NCBI GenBank assembly: GCA_946413655.1
Contig: CAMKLO010000006.1
Coordinates: 1 to 64,000 of the forward strand
Direction: 5' to 3'
DNA length: 64,000 nucleotides
DNA from: an uncultured Fibrobacter sp.
Lineage (GTDB): Bacteria; Fibrobacterota; Fibrobacteria; Fibrobacterales; Fibrobacteraceae
Shown: positions 25,556 through 34,301 of the stretch, piece after piece
Numbering within the stretch: the stretch's first letter is position 1
Layout of the letters: each line of letters begins with the position of its first letter
Position numbers and translations under genes: made by a program
Notes under the pieces: model-generated
Database searches by the model: none
What the model saw: the letters and a program-made list of their open reading frames with translations, nothing else
What the model was told of the DNA's origin: nothing

Positions 25556-26500
25556 ATGCTGTTAAGAACTCAAGATGAAATCATGGCCAAATGGCCGACA
25601 AATGCCGAACCGCTCGTCTGCATCCGTTGCACGGCGTTCAATCAAGAAAAGTTCATCGCCCAATGTCTCGAAGGATTCTTGATTCAAGAAACCGATTTTC
25701 CTTTTGAAGTCATCGCCCATGATGACGCCTCCCACGACAGAACTGGCGATATCATTCGCGATTATGCAGCCAAATATCCCAAGATTATCAAGCCCTACAT
25801 AGAAACCGAAAATCAATGGTCCAAAAACGATGGCTCGTTTACCAAAGTAATGGACTCGCTCACTACACGAAAATATGTAGGCATGTGCGAAGGGGACGAC
25901 TACTGGATCGATCCGCATAAACTGCAAACGCAAATTGATTTTCTCGAAAGCCATCCCGATTACACCATGACGTTCCACGACGCCGAAATCAAGAACGAGC
26001 CCGGTGTAGAGGCGGTCGATTCTGTTTATCCCCCCATGGAAGACCGCGAATATACGGCTACGGAACTCTTCGAAAAATGGACCGTTCCGACCGCCTCCAT
26101 GGTCTATCTGCGCAAAGTAAGAGATTATCCCATCAAAAATCCCCTCAACATCATGAACGGCGACATTTTCCTTGTTGAAAAATGCGCCCACACGGGCAAG
26201 ATCCGTTGTTTCAACAAAAAGATGTCCGTCTATCGCAGGCAACCGGGTGGAGTCACGTGGGATCAGTCCAAGAAAATCCAGCGTTTAAAAGAATACCCGG
26301 CGCACCTCATGGAGCTCAAGCGCAATTTTCCCAAAATAGACCATAGACTCATCAGCCGAGCCATTAGCCAAACATTCATCAACGCCTGGGACTATGTCAA
26401 CCTGAGAACAAAAATCTATTATTTTTTCAAAGGCATGACTCTCGCCCCAAGAACATTCCTAAAGAAACTTTATCGTAAAAAATTTTCGGACAAGGCGTAA
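25556..26500 (+). CDS. Glycosyltransferase family 2
   Basis: 314 residues from the ATG at 25556. A TTG at 25529 would add nine residues but sits inside the predicted -10 element, whereas GGA a few bases before 25556 is a plausible RBS. GT-A fold: nucleotide-sugar region VCIRCTAFNQEKFIAQCLEG near the start, VIAHDDASHDRTGDI (about 52), and GDDYWIDPHKL (about 110) supplying the acidic motif. The C-terminus is basic and semi-hydrophobic (FFKGMTLAPRTFLKKLYRKK), fitting membrane association. Adds a sugar to the lipid-linked repeat unit. Followed four bases later by glf. Confidence 0.88.
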   Translation: MLLRTQDEIMAKWPTNAEPLVCIRCTAFNQEKFIAQCLEGFLIQETDFPFEVIAHDDASHDRTGDIIRDYAAKYPKIIKPYIETENQWSKNDGSFTKVMDSLTTRKYVGMCEGDDYWIDPHKLQTQIDFLESHPDYTMTFHDAEIKNEPGVEAVDSVYPPMEDREYTATELFEKWTVPTASMVYLRKVRDYPIKNPLNIMNGDIFLVEKCAHTGKIRCFNKKMSVYRRQPGGVTWDQSKKIQRLKEYPAHLMELKRNFPKIDHRLISRAISQTFINAWDYVNLRTKIYYFFKGMTLAPRTFLKKLYRKKFSDKA

Positions 26501-26504
26501 TCGC

Positions 26505-27629
26505 ATGGTTCATTTCGACTACCTCATCGTAGGCTCCGGCCTTTTCGGGGCAACTTTTGCATACCGCGCCCACAAAGCGGGCAAAAAGTGCCTGGTCATC
26601 GACAAGCGCGCACAACTGGGCGGAAACGTCTATTGCGAAAATGTCGAGGGCATCAACGTCCACAAATACGGCGCACACATTTTCCATACGAGCAACAAGC
26701 AGGTATGGGATTTCGTGAATTCCATCGTCGAATTCAACCGCTACACGAACAGCCCTGTCGCAAATTACAAGGGCAAACTTTACAACCTGCCGTTCAACAT
26801 GAACACGTTCTACCAGATGTGGGGCGTTACGACCCCGGCAGAGGCTCACGCGAAAATCGAAGAGCAAAAGGCGGAAGCTATCGCGGCATTGAACGGCCGC
26901 GAGCCTGTAAACCTCGAAGAACAGGCGCTCACGCTCGTGGGCAAGGACATCTTCAACACACTCATCAAGGAATACACCGAAAAACAATGGGGCCGAGATT
27001 GCCGGGACCTTCCTGCGTTCATCATCAAGCGCCTCCCAGTACGGCTCGTATTCGACAACAACTACTTCAACGACAAGTACCAAGGCATCCCCATCGGCGG
27101 CTACAACAAACTCATCGACGGACTGCTGGAAGGAATCGAAACGCGCACTGGCGTCGATTTCTTTGCGGAATACAAGGGCAACTGGCAAGAGATTGCGAAC
27201 AAGCTCGTCTACACGGGAGCCCTCGACGAATATTTCGGTTACAGCCTCGGCAAACTCGATTGGCGTACAGTCAGCTTCAAGACGCGTATCGAAGACACGC
27301 CGAACTTTCAAGGGAACGCCGTCGTCAACTACACATCGCACGAACAGCCTTACACGCGCATCATCGAACACAAACATTTCGAAATGTTCGGCGCCGACGT
27401 CTATAATGTTCCCAAGACCGTCATTTCGGAAGAATACTCCACCGAGTACAAAGAAGGCATGGAGCCCTACTACCCCGTCAACGACGAGCGCAACAACAAA
27501 CTGGCCGAAGATTACCGCAAGCTCGCCGCCCAAGAGACAAACGTCATCTTCGGCGGACGCTTGGCGCAGTACAAGTATTACGACATGGCCCCCGTCATTG
27601 AACAAGTGCTGAATATCGAAAAATTCTAA
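26505..27629 (+). CDS. glf: UDP-galactopyranose mutase
   Basis: 374 residues, standard length. FAD enzyme converting UDP-galactopyranose to UDP-galactofuranose. FAD motif DYLIVGSGLFGATFAYRA (about 5-22), then IDKRAQLGGNVYCE (about 34) and GAHIFHT (about 57), all typical of Glf. NSPVANYKGKLYNLPFNMNT and EKQWGRDCRDLP are further family segments. It shows that the glycan built by this locus contains galactofuranose (inference from known function). Confidence 0.96.
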   Translation: MVHFDYLIVGSGLFGATFAYRAHKAGKKCLVIDKRAQLGGNVYCENVEGINVHKYGAHIFHTSNKQVWDFVNSIVEFNRYTNSPVANYKGKLYNLPFNMNTFYQMWGVTTPAEAHAKIEEQKAEAIAALNGREPVNLEEQALTLVGKDIFNTLIKEYTEKQWGRDCRDLPAFIIKRLPVRLVFDNNYFNDKYQGIPIGGYNKLIDGLLEGIETRTGVDFFAEYKGNWQEIANKLVYTGALDEYFGYSLGKLDWRTVSFKTRIEDTPNFQGNAVVNYTSHEQPYTRIIEHKHFEMFGADVYNVPKTVISEEYSTEYKEGMEPYYPVNDERNNKLAEDYRKLAAQETNVIFGGRLAQYKYYDMAPVIEQVLNIEKF

Positions 27630-27638
27630 GTTATTTCT

Positions 27639-28544
27639 ATGCTTGACGATTCCAAAATAAAGATTCTAGTCTGTTGCCACAAGCCCTGCGAATTGCCTCA
27701 GGACAACATTTTTTTACCGATTCATGTCGGTGCGGCACTCTCTGACATGAGTCTCGGAATCCAGCGCGATGACCAACTGAACGGAGAGCCTTGCGACAAC
27801 ATCAGTAGCAAAAACCGCAGTTTTTGCGAGTTGACCGCAATTTACTGGGCTTGGAAAAACATCAAGAAAATTTATCCTGAATTGCAGTATATCGGGCTAA
27901 ACCACTATCGCCGTTTTTTTTCGTTTAACGAGACTCGACTCACCGCAAGCGGCATTCCCAAAGATGTAAAGAATATCTCTGGATACAAACTCGACACGCC
28001 CCAAATCGAATTCTGTCTTTTTGCAAACAAAGTCATCACAACTCCCAAGGCGCACCTCAAAACGTCCGTCGCTAGTGGCTACGAACACGCCCACTACAGT
28101 TCCGACTTGCGAATCGTTCACGACATCGTGCGTGAAGAGTTTCCTGAATCCCTCCAAGCCTTCAACGACGTTTTACTCGGCTGCAATTACTTCTACGATT
28201 GCAACATGTTCATCATGCCATGGAACGAATTCGACAAATATTGCGAATGGCTTTTCGCGATTCTCTTTGAAGCCGAAAAGCGTATTGACATCAGCCATTA
28301 CGACACCTACCAAAAGAGAATCTTTGGATTCATGGCAGAACGCCTCTGGACCGTATGGGTCAAGCATAGGCGCTATTCGCTCCAAAACTTGAACTACCTC
28401 GTTTATACTGAAGCCCCCAAAAAAGTAAATGACGGCATCATAGCCCGGCTAAAGCACCACAGAATGCTTTTCAAGGACAATTTTGCCTTTTTCCTCTCAA
28501 AAACTCGTAAAGACAAGCAAGAACGTTACTGGACCGTTCCATAA
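27639..28544 (+). CDS. DUF4422 (capsular glycan, glycosyltransferase-like) protein
   Basis: 301 residues. The start ILVCCHKPCELPQDNIFLPI and the segments NRSFCELTAIYWAWKN (about 62) and YIGLNHYRRFF (about 87) are those of the DUF4422 family, found in capsule and LPS clusters and believed to include glycosyltransferases. No signal peptide, so it is cytosolic or peripheral. Sits nine bases after glf; a galactofuranosyl- or other sugar-transfer step is plausible but not shown. Confidence 0.82.
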   Translation: MLDDSKIKILVCCHKPCELPQDNIFLPIHVGAALSDMSLGIQRDDQLNGEPCDNISSKNRSFCELTAIYWAWKNIKKIYPELQYIGLNHYRRFFSFNETRLTASGIPKDVKNISGYKLDTPQIEFCLFANKVITTPKAHLKTSVASGYEHAHYSSDLRIVHDIVREEFPESLQAFNDVLLGCNYFYDCNMFIMPWNEFDKYCEWLFAILFEAEKRIDISHYDTYQKRIFGFMAERLWTVWVKHRRYSLQNLNYLVYTEAPKKVNDGIIARLKHHRMLFKDNFAFFLSKTRKDKQERYWTVP

Positions 28545-28562
28545 GTTTTTTATTTTTGAACC

Positions 28563-28982
28563 ATGAGCGAAAAAAAATACAAGCGAGCGATTACCTACGG
28601 GACATACGATCTTTTCCATATCGGTCACTTGCGTCTTCTCAAAAGAATCGCTAATTTAGCAGAAGAAGTATATGTAGCGGTTTCCTCCGACGAATTCAAC
28701 GCATTGAAAGGGAAAAAATGCATCGTCCCATTTGAAAACCGCAAAGAAATTGTCGAAGCCCTCCGCATGGTCACAAAAGTTATCCGTGAAGACAACTGGG
28801 AACAAAAAATAAGCGATGTTCAAAAATACGGTTGCGACTTGTTCGTCATGGGCAGCGATTGGACAGGGAAATTCGATTTCCTTAAAGATTACTGCGACGT
28901 CATCTATCTTCCCAGAACTGAAGGAGTCAGTACAACAGAAATCAAGCAGGATATAAAATCTCCTAAAGGTTCTTCATGCTAG
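28563..28982 (+). CDS. tagD: Glycerol-3-phosphate cytidylyltransferase-like (TagD family)
   Basis: 139 residues, close to the usual 130. Signature ITYGTYDLFHIGHLRLLKR (about 10-28) has an intact HxGH, and RTEGVSTTEIK (about 119) is the second family motif. These enzymes make CDP-glycerol from CTP and glycerol 3-phosphate. The polyol-phosphate polymerase/transferase at 33186 would be the consumer, so together they suggest a phosphoglycerol-type substituent. An ethanolamine- or other polyol-phosphate substrate cannot be excluded. Overlaps the next gene by seven bases. Confidence 0.88.
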   Translation: MSEKKYKRAITYGTYDLFHIGHLRLLKRIANLAEEVYVAVSSDEFNALKGKKCIVPFENRKEIVEALRMVTKVIREDNWEQKISDVQKYGCDLFVMGSDWTGKFDFLKDYCDVIYLPRTEGVSTTEIKQDIKSPKGSSC

Positions 28983-29971
28983 AAATTGTTCTTTGCACAG
29001 ATGAAAATTATGTCATGCCGACATCCGTCCTCATGACATCCATCGGGCTTACCAATCCAGACCTGAGCATTCATTACAATATCATTTCCACAAAATTAGG
29101 CCAGGAATTTAAAGATAAGCTATCTAGGCATCTCGGGAACAAGCATTCCAGCATTTCCTTTTACTGTCTTAACGAATCGTATTTGAAAGACTGTCCCGTC
29201 CGTCCCGGAGAACACGTTTCTCTCGCAACATACAACCGACTATTTCTCCCTTCAATCCTTCCGCAGGACACAGACAAAGTTCTCTACATTGACGGAGACG
29301 TTATTTGCACCGACTCCATCCAGGAACTTTGGGAAACTCCTCTTGCAGGATTCGCTTCGGCTGCGGTTCCAGACATGCGCTGCAACGACATCCGCATTTT
29401 GAACCGGCTTTCGCTTCCCAAAGACAGCGATTATTTCAATGCCGGAATCATGCTAATCAATCTCAAATGGTGGCGCGAAAATGACATCCAGAAAAAAACG
29501 CTCCAATACATAGCCGAGAATCAGGATGTATGCCAATATCACGATCAGGACGCCTTAAACGTCATACTCCACGGGCATATTGCAGAACTACCTATCCGCT
29601 ACAATTTACAAGAACATTTTTTTGAACCGCTAAAGGACCAGTTCATCAGCCAAAGCCACTTCGAAGAATTACGTGAGGCATTATCTAATCCAAGCCTCAT
29701 CCATTACACCGGCTTCAGGAAGCCCTGGCACAGAGAATGCGTCAACCCGCTAAAATCCATTTGGGAATTCTTCTACAAAAAAACAGAATGGCAGAACACC
29801 AAACTAGGATTCCGCCACAAAGGATTTAGGCTTTTCAAATATAGGCTTCGTGAAAAAATCGCCAACTACGGCCTGATGACATCAAAAAACATATACAAAG
29901 GTATGAATTTTTCAGAAATTCAGCAGGCCGTCACAAATAAAGTCGAACAAAAAGTCAAAACCATCGGCTGA
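28976..29971 (+). CDS. Glycosyltransferase family 8
   Basis: 331 residues. GT8 retaining enzymes of LPS outer-core or capsule. Starts EIVLCTDENYVMPTSVLMTS, with ATYNRLFLPSILP (about 82) and the DxD metal motif VLYIDGDVICTDSI (about 102). The HYTGFRKPW segment near residue 244 is the conserved nucleotide-sugar region of GT8. Seven-base overlap with the TagD-like gene suggests coupling. A short Lys-rich amphipathic tail follows. Last gene of the + strand group begun at 25556. Confidence 0.88.
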   Translation: MLEIVLCTDENYVMPTSVLMTSIGLTNPDLSIHYNIISTKLGQEFKDKLSRHLGNKHSSISFYCLNESYLKDCPVRPGEHVSLATYNRLFLPSILPQDTDKVLYIDGDVICTDSIQELWETPLAGFASAAVPDMRCNDIRILNRLSLPKDSDYFNAGIMLINLKWWRENDIQKKTLQYIAENQDVCQYHDQDALNVILHGHIAELPIRYNLQEHFFEPLKDQFISQSHFEELREALSNPSLIHYTGFRKPWHRECVNPLKSIWEFFYKKTEWQNTKLGFRHKGFRLFKYRLREKIANYGLMTSKNIYKGMNFSEIQQAVTNKVEQKVKTIG

Positions 29972-29992
29972 CAGCGAATTCAGCAGATTCGT

Positions 29993-30829
29993 TTATTTAT
30001 ACTCAAGATCGACCATGATGGGCAAATGGTCCGAATGGTAACGCCACTTTTTTCCGTCGTAATAGCGTTCGTTCAACACTCCGTACCTCAAGACACTAAA
30101 TGTCGGGCTCACGAAGACGTGGTCAATTTGCCAATTGCCGTAAGTATTAGGATCAAAGTTGTTGAAAGAATTATTCGGGGCGTAAGCGATCTTTGCTGCC
30201 TTCTTGGAATCCATAAGGATGGACGATCTCTGCATCGTATTGTAAGGTTCCTTGTCCGGTTCAACATTGGTATCGCCGGAGAAAATCGCAAGACCGCTCC
30301 CCGCGATTTCCTTAATTTTTCTTACCGTCAACTTTGCCGATTCCTTTCGTGCATCCCAGCTTTTATGGTCCCAATGACCATTAAATATAAACAAAGGCTT
30401 CTTTCCCTTTTTCGGCATCAATTTTGCCCACGAACAATAACGAATCTGGCTTGCATTCCACCCAATTGAGCCTCGCTCTCCAGATTCCGAATACCAGAAC
30501 ATTCCCGATTGTTGCTTTTTAAAAAGAGACTTCTTGAAAAAAATGGGATGGAAATAAATGGAATCGGCCTGTACATAATCGTATTCCGGCAACAAAGCCA
30601 CCAAATCGGCCACCTGATTCTTATCCGGTTCCTGCATAGAGATTATGTCAAAATCATAGAACTTGATTACCTCGGCAATCCTCGGAGCGCGCTTGCCCCA
30701 GCCATCACCATTGGCAGAATCCTTCGCATTGGCATAACGAATATTCCACGTCGCATACGTAATTTTTTCAGCAAGCGCAGGAGAGCAAAGGAGTCCAGCA
30801 ATTACAAAAAAAACGGTTGATAGTTTCAT
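29993..30829 (-). CDS. Secreted endonuclease/exonuclease/phosphatase family protein
   Basis: 278 residues. Sec signal peptide, probable cleavage after Ala20 (CSPALA|EK). The EEP fold is shown by TWNIRY (about 27), the metal Glu in SMQEPDKN (about 64), the NGHWDHKSW region, SGDTNVEP (Asp and Asn, about 187) and the terminal YHSDHLPIMVDL with the catalytic His. Members hydrolyse nucleic-acid or lipid phosphodiesters. Export makes an extracytoplasmic nuclease or phosphodiesterase likely. It points against the flanking glycan genes and may be unrelated cargo. Converges on the GT8 gene with 21 bases between stops. Confidence 0.85.
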   Translation of the reverse strand: MKLSTVFFVIAGLLCSPALAEKITYATWNIRYANAKDSANGDGWGKRAPRIAEVIKFYDFDIISMQEPDKNQVADLVALLPEYDYVQADSIYFHPIFFKKSLFKKQQSGMFWYSESGERGSIGWNASQIRYCSWAKLMPKKGKKPLFIFNGHWDHKSWDARKESAKLTVRKIKEIAGSGLAIFSGDTNVEPDKEPYNTMQRSSILMDSKKAAKIAYAPNNSFNNFDPNTYGNWQIDHVFVSPTFSVLRYGVLNERYYDGKKWRYHSDHLPIMVDLEYK

Positions 30830-30921
30830 TTTACACCTTCCTTTTTAGATAGATAAAAAATAATAGTTTTCCGAAGACTTGTTTTGCGCAAATAGAAACT
30901 TTTTTATATTTTCATCACGCT

Positions 30922-32280
30922 ATGATTGATTTTCTAGTCTATGCCATTTTCGCCTCCTGTTTTTTTATACTGCTGTACAAGGATACTGAAGCGCGTTTTT
31001 GTGCATTGTTTATCGGAACGCTTCTTTTTCCTTCTTGTATCTGGATTATCAATTCCCCGAAACTTTCGCCACAACACATTCTTCTCTACACATTCTTTTT
31101 AATCGAAATCACAAAAGACTACAATTTTTTCATCGAGTCTATAAAAAAATTTCCCTTCAAAATTCCGATACTACTAGTAATTATCTCATTTATTTGTACC
31201 GTCTACACAAACAACAAATTTGACGTTAAAGAATATTATGTTCTAGCCCGTTATGTCATTGAACTATACGGCTATTTATTTGCATCGTTTATCATCGGTC
31301 GTAAAATAGATATCATAAAGACTTTGCGGCAACTATTTCCAATCATGTTCATATTGGGTGTTCTCGGCGTACTTGAAGGACTGTTCAACGCCAACTATCC
31401 GTTCAAGTTCATCTGTTCCGCATTTCCATATTACGACGGCTTTTACGATCTTTCATCAAACATCAATGCTAGCGACGCATGGCGTACAAGGACATTGCTG
31501 ACAACGACGTATCCAACAGCCTATGGAACCCTCCTTTGCGGAATAATCCTCGTTTTCTTCCCGATGCTGAAAAAAATCGACATCAGCCTTCCATGGAAAA
31601 TCGCATTTGTCATCATATACTTGACCAATCTGCTGCTCAGCGGAAGTAGAACCGGAATGCTTTGCTCCGCCATCGCACTGACGTTTTGGTTTACGAGAAA
31701 ATGGCACTTTCTTATAAAGGCATTCATGATTTTTGCACTTGTCGTGACCGCTTATTTCAGCATTCAGCAAGTAATCGAAAACTTCTCGCAAGAAACTAGA
31801 GGAAGTTCTTTACAATTGCGAGAACAGCAATTGATTTTCTCAGTCATCCAAATTGCAGAAAAGCCCTTATTCGGAAACGGCGTCGGATACCTGACCAAAT
31901 ATATTTTTGAAACCGATGCCTATGGGGACAGAATCAAGAACGAAGACATTCTAGGAATGGAATCCATCCTTTTCCCCAAGCTTATCAATTACGGGTTCGT
32001 AGGCCTGTTTTTGTACTTCCTTCTTTCTGTTTGGATTTTCATATACTTTTTCAAGCGAAGAAACGAAAGCGAAATGGCTATTTCTGGCGCATTGGAAATA
32101 TTCGCCATGACTCTATTTTTTGTGTTATCCGGAAACATGGGAAACGCATCTGCATACACCTATCTTATCATCGGACTACTCACAGGCGGGATACTTTCTT
32201 CAGAAGAATCGAAACAAGAGGTAAATATATCCAAAGAACCCCAAATGGAATCTCTGGAGCAAGACGTAAGGGACGAATGA
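30922..32280 (+). CDS. O-antigen polymerase/ligase-like membrane protein (Wzy candidate)
   Basis: 452 residues with about 11-12 membrane helices and a large periplasmic loop (about 155-190). LLLSGSRTGMLCSAIALTFW (about 236) is the Wzy_C/O-antigen ligase motif. It would polymerise repeat units delivered by the flippase at 12756. A TATATT -10 box at 30905-30910 lies only 12 bases before the ATG and no RBS is visible, so the transcript may be nearly leaderless. The final 81 bases overlap, tail to tail, the GT2 gene on the other strand; the cytosolic tail is charged and Glu/Gln rich. Confidence 0.85.
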   Translation: MIDFLVYAIFASCFFILLYKDTEARFCALFIGTLLFPSCIWIINSPKLSPQHILLYTFFLIEITKDYNFFIESIKKFPFKIPILLVIISFICTVYTNNKFDVKEYYVLARYVIELYGYLFASFIIGRKIDIIKTLRQLFPIMFILGVLGVLEGLFNANYPFKFICSAFPYYDGFYDLSSNINASDAWRTRTLLTTTYPTAYGTLLCGIILVFFPMLKKIDISLPWKIAFVIIYLTNLLLSGSRTGMLCSAIALTFWFTRKWHFLIKAFMIFALVVTAYFSIQQVIENFSQETRGSSLQLREQQLIFSVIQIAEKPLFGNGVGYLTKYIFETDAYGDRIKNEDILGMESILFPKLINYGFVGLFLYFLLSVWIFIYFFKRRNESEMAISGALEIFAMTLFFVLSGNMGNASAYTYLIIGLLTGGILSSEESKQEVNISKEPQMESLEQDVRDE

Positions 32281-33189
32281 TTTTCCCAAAAACGAAGCTT
32301 TCCATTGGCATATTTCCGATTTAGGAATCTCGCGATGGATGCTCCACAAAGCTTTTATCCGTTCAAAGCCACGATTATTGATTGCCGCCAATGCAAATTT
32401 CCTTGCATAAATCGGGCAACGCCTCCGCATCAATGCGAATTCAAAATCGACATCATTTAAATCGGCCCATTCTTTTATTTTACGCCATCCAGCAATGCGA
32501 TTTTCTAAAGAATACGTTCCTTTATTTGAAGACAGTTGTTCTAAATTCACTCGGTAATAGTAATAAGCATTGTTAACAACAGCAACTTTCGAAGCTTTAT
32601 AAAGCGTTTCGATGCAAAAAAGAACATCTTCATTGTATTTCAAGGATACATCAAATTTTATGTCGGCAAGCAGATCCTTAGAAAAAAAGCAACGCCATAC
32701 GTATCCATTCAAGTCAATACCCGCCCCAAGCCTCCGTTTAAGGATATAATCCTTCTCCTCTAGCGAAAGAATCCTATCCGCACCTAACGCTAAAGGATTT
32801 TCCTTGATCTTTCCGGATTCCGAACTATAGAAAGGAACAATGCCTAATTCGACATCGAATTGAACAAACGACTGAAACGTTTTCACAAAGGCAGAAGCAT
32901 CAATCCAATCATCGGCATCGATAAACGTGACGACTTCATTTCGAGCATTCTGCAATCCCAAATTGCGAGCTCGGCTCACACCTCCGTTTTCCACATGTAG
33001 CACATGAACTCGGGAATCAGCCTCAGCATACCGATTGCAAATTGACAAACTGGAATCTACCGAGCCATCGTCAATGATGACAAGTTCCCATTCAACCATT
33101 TTTTTAAGATTCAGCACCGAATCAATGCACTGAGCCAAATGCTTTTCAGCGTTATAAACAGGAAGAATGAAGGATACAGATTTACTCAT
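32200..33189 (-). CDS. Glycosyltransferase family 2
   Basis: 329 residues. GT-A start VSFILPVYNAEKHLAQCIDS (about 5), ELVIIDDGSVDSS (about 36), GGVSRARNLGL (about 69) and the acidic motif TFIDADDWIDAS (about 89). C-terminal part hydrophobic and aromatic. Last gene of a minus-strand run (35353 to 32200) in which each gene overlaps the next by four bases. Its 3' end extends 81 bases into the convergent Wzy-like gene. Confidence 0.9.
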   Translation of the reverse strand: MSKSVSFILPVYNAEKHLAQCIDSVLNLKKMVEWELVIIDDGSVDSSLSICNRYAEADSRVHVLHVENGGVSRARNLGLQNARNEVVTFIDADDWIDASAFVKTFQSFVQFDVELGIVPFYSSESGKIKENPLALGADRILSLEEKDYILKRRLGAGIDLNGYVWRCFFSKDLLADIKFDVSLKYNEDVLFCIETLYKASKVAVVNNAYYYYRVNLEQLSSNKGTYSLENRIAGWRKIKEWADLNDVDFEFALMRRRCPIYARKFALAAINNRGFERIKALWSIHREIPKSEICQWKASFLGKSFVPYVLLQRFHLGFFGYIYLLFRFF

Positions 33190-34301
33190 ACTCGATCAAG
33201 AATCCATTGACAAGCTTGTTCAGAAGCATTTCCATTTTCGCAAACATGCCCATAAAAGTCCAGAATTTTTTTGCAGTTTTCAACGGCTTCCGATTCTTTA
33301 AAATCAAGTATAATCTGGAACAGGTCCTTGGCATTCTGCGCATACTTGAAAGGACTTTTTTCAAGATCAAAATTCAAACCGCGACTAGACTTGTAATCAT
33401 CAAGATCAGGAACATACAATACTACAGGCCGATTCATCAAAACAAAATCGCCCACCAAGGAAGAATAATCCGAAATAACCATATCGGAAATAAGCAGCAA
33501 GTCCTGCATTTCTGGATATTTAGAGGCATCAACAATCCGAGAATCGTTCTTCCATTCCGGTTGCATTTTCACTTTATGATGCTGACGGATTAAAACAGCC
33601 CATTTTTTCCCATCTCTTTTTTCAAGTTCATCTGCCAAATATGAAAAATCCAACAAATCCGCTGCCAGCCCATTGCCTCGAAAAGTCGGAGCGTACGTGA
33701 GAATCTTGTCAAAGCGTTCTAAATTCAAAGTTTTGCGAATCGATTCCACCTTAAATGCATTATCCTGAAACAATATATCATTGCGAGGAGAACCGCAGTG
33801 CAAGATTTCTGCATTCGGATTTAATGAACGGCGAATAATTTCATCACCGTAATCCGAACCAGACAAAATAACATCCACATGTTTATACGCTTCAGAAAGC
33901 AGGGAGCTTCCATCCGATGTCTTATCCACATTTTTAAATGCACGGTCGCCATGCCACGTATCCATGTACAGTTGTCCTTTCCGTTTGCAAGGAACAATAA
34001 GGCCCGCATTTAGCACCCAAAATTTTGACGTAAACAATTCCCTATATTCTGCAAACGATTTCTTTTTCACGATTCGGACATAGTCTGGAATATCCGCAAC
34101 ATCGTTTACATCATTCATACTCCAGACAATTTCCATTGCAGGATCCATTTCATGCATTTTCTCCGAAATTGCCCTAGGATTGCATGCGTAACGCAAACCA
34201 TTGTAGGCTCTAAAAAAAATTTTTTTTCGGTTTAATCGATAGAATACCGAAATAAAAATGCACAAAACGCGAAGAATTGTATTCTTGATAAAACGGGTCA
34301 T
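33186..34301 (-). CDS. CDP-glycerol:poly(glycerophosphate) glycerophosphotransferase-like protein (TagB/TagF family)
   Basis: 371 residues. The C-terminal glycerophosphotransferase fold shows YMDTWHGDRAFKNV (about 115), GSPRNDILF (about 168), LTYAPTFRGNG (about 194), and the conserved SDMVISDYSSLVGDF (about 276) with the acidic/Ser motif of the family. Teichoic acid enzymes of this family polymerise or prime polyol phosphate from CDP-glycerol. In a diderm it most likely adds phosphoglycerol to a surface glycan. Its partner enzyme is the TagD-like protein at 28563. Four-base overlaps with both neighbours. Confidence 0.9.
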   Translation of the reverse strand: MTRFIKNTILRVLCIFISVFYRLNRKKIFFRAYNGLRYACNPRAISEKMHEMDPAMEIVWSMNDVNDVADIPDYVRIVKKKSFAEYRELFTSKFWVLNAGLIVPCKRKGQLYMDTWHGDRAFKNVDKTSDGSSLLSEAYKHVDVILSGSDYGDEIIRRSLNPNAEILHCGSPRNDILFQDNAFKVESIRKTLNLERFDKILTYAPTFRGNGLAADLLDFSYLADELEKRDGKKWAVLIRQHHKVKMQPEWKNDSRIVDASKYPEMQDLLLISDMVISDYSSLVGDFVLMNRPVVLYVPDLDDYKSSRGLNFDLEKSPFKYAQNAKDLFQIILDFKESEAVENCKKILDFYGHVCENGNASEQACQWILDRV

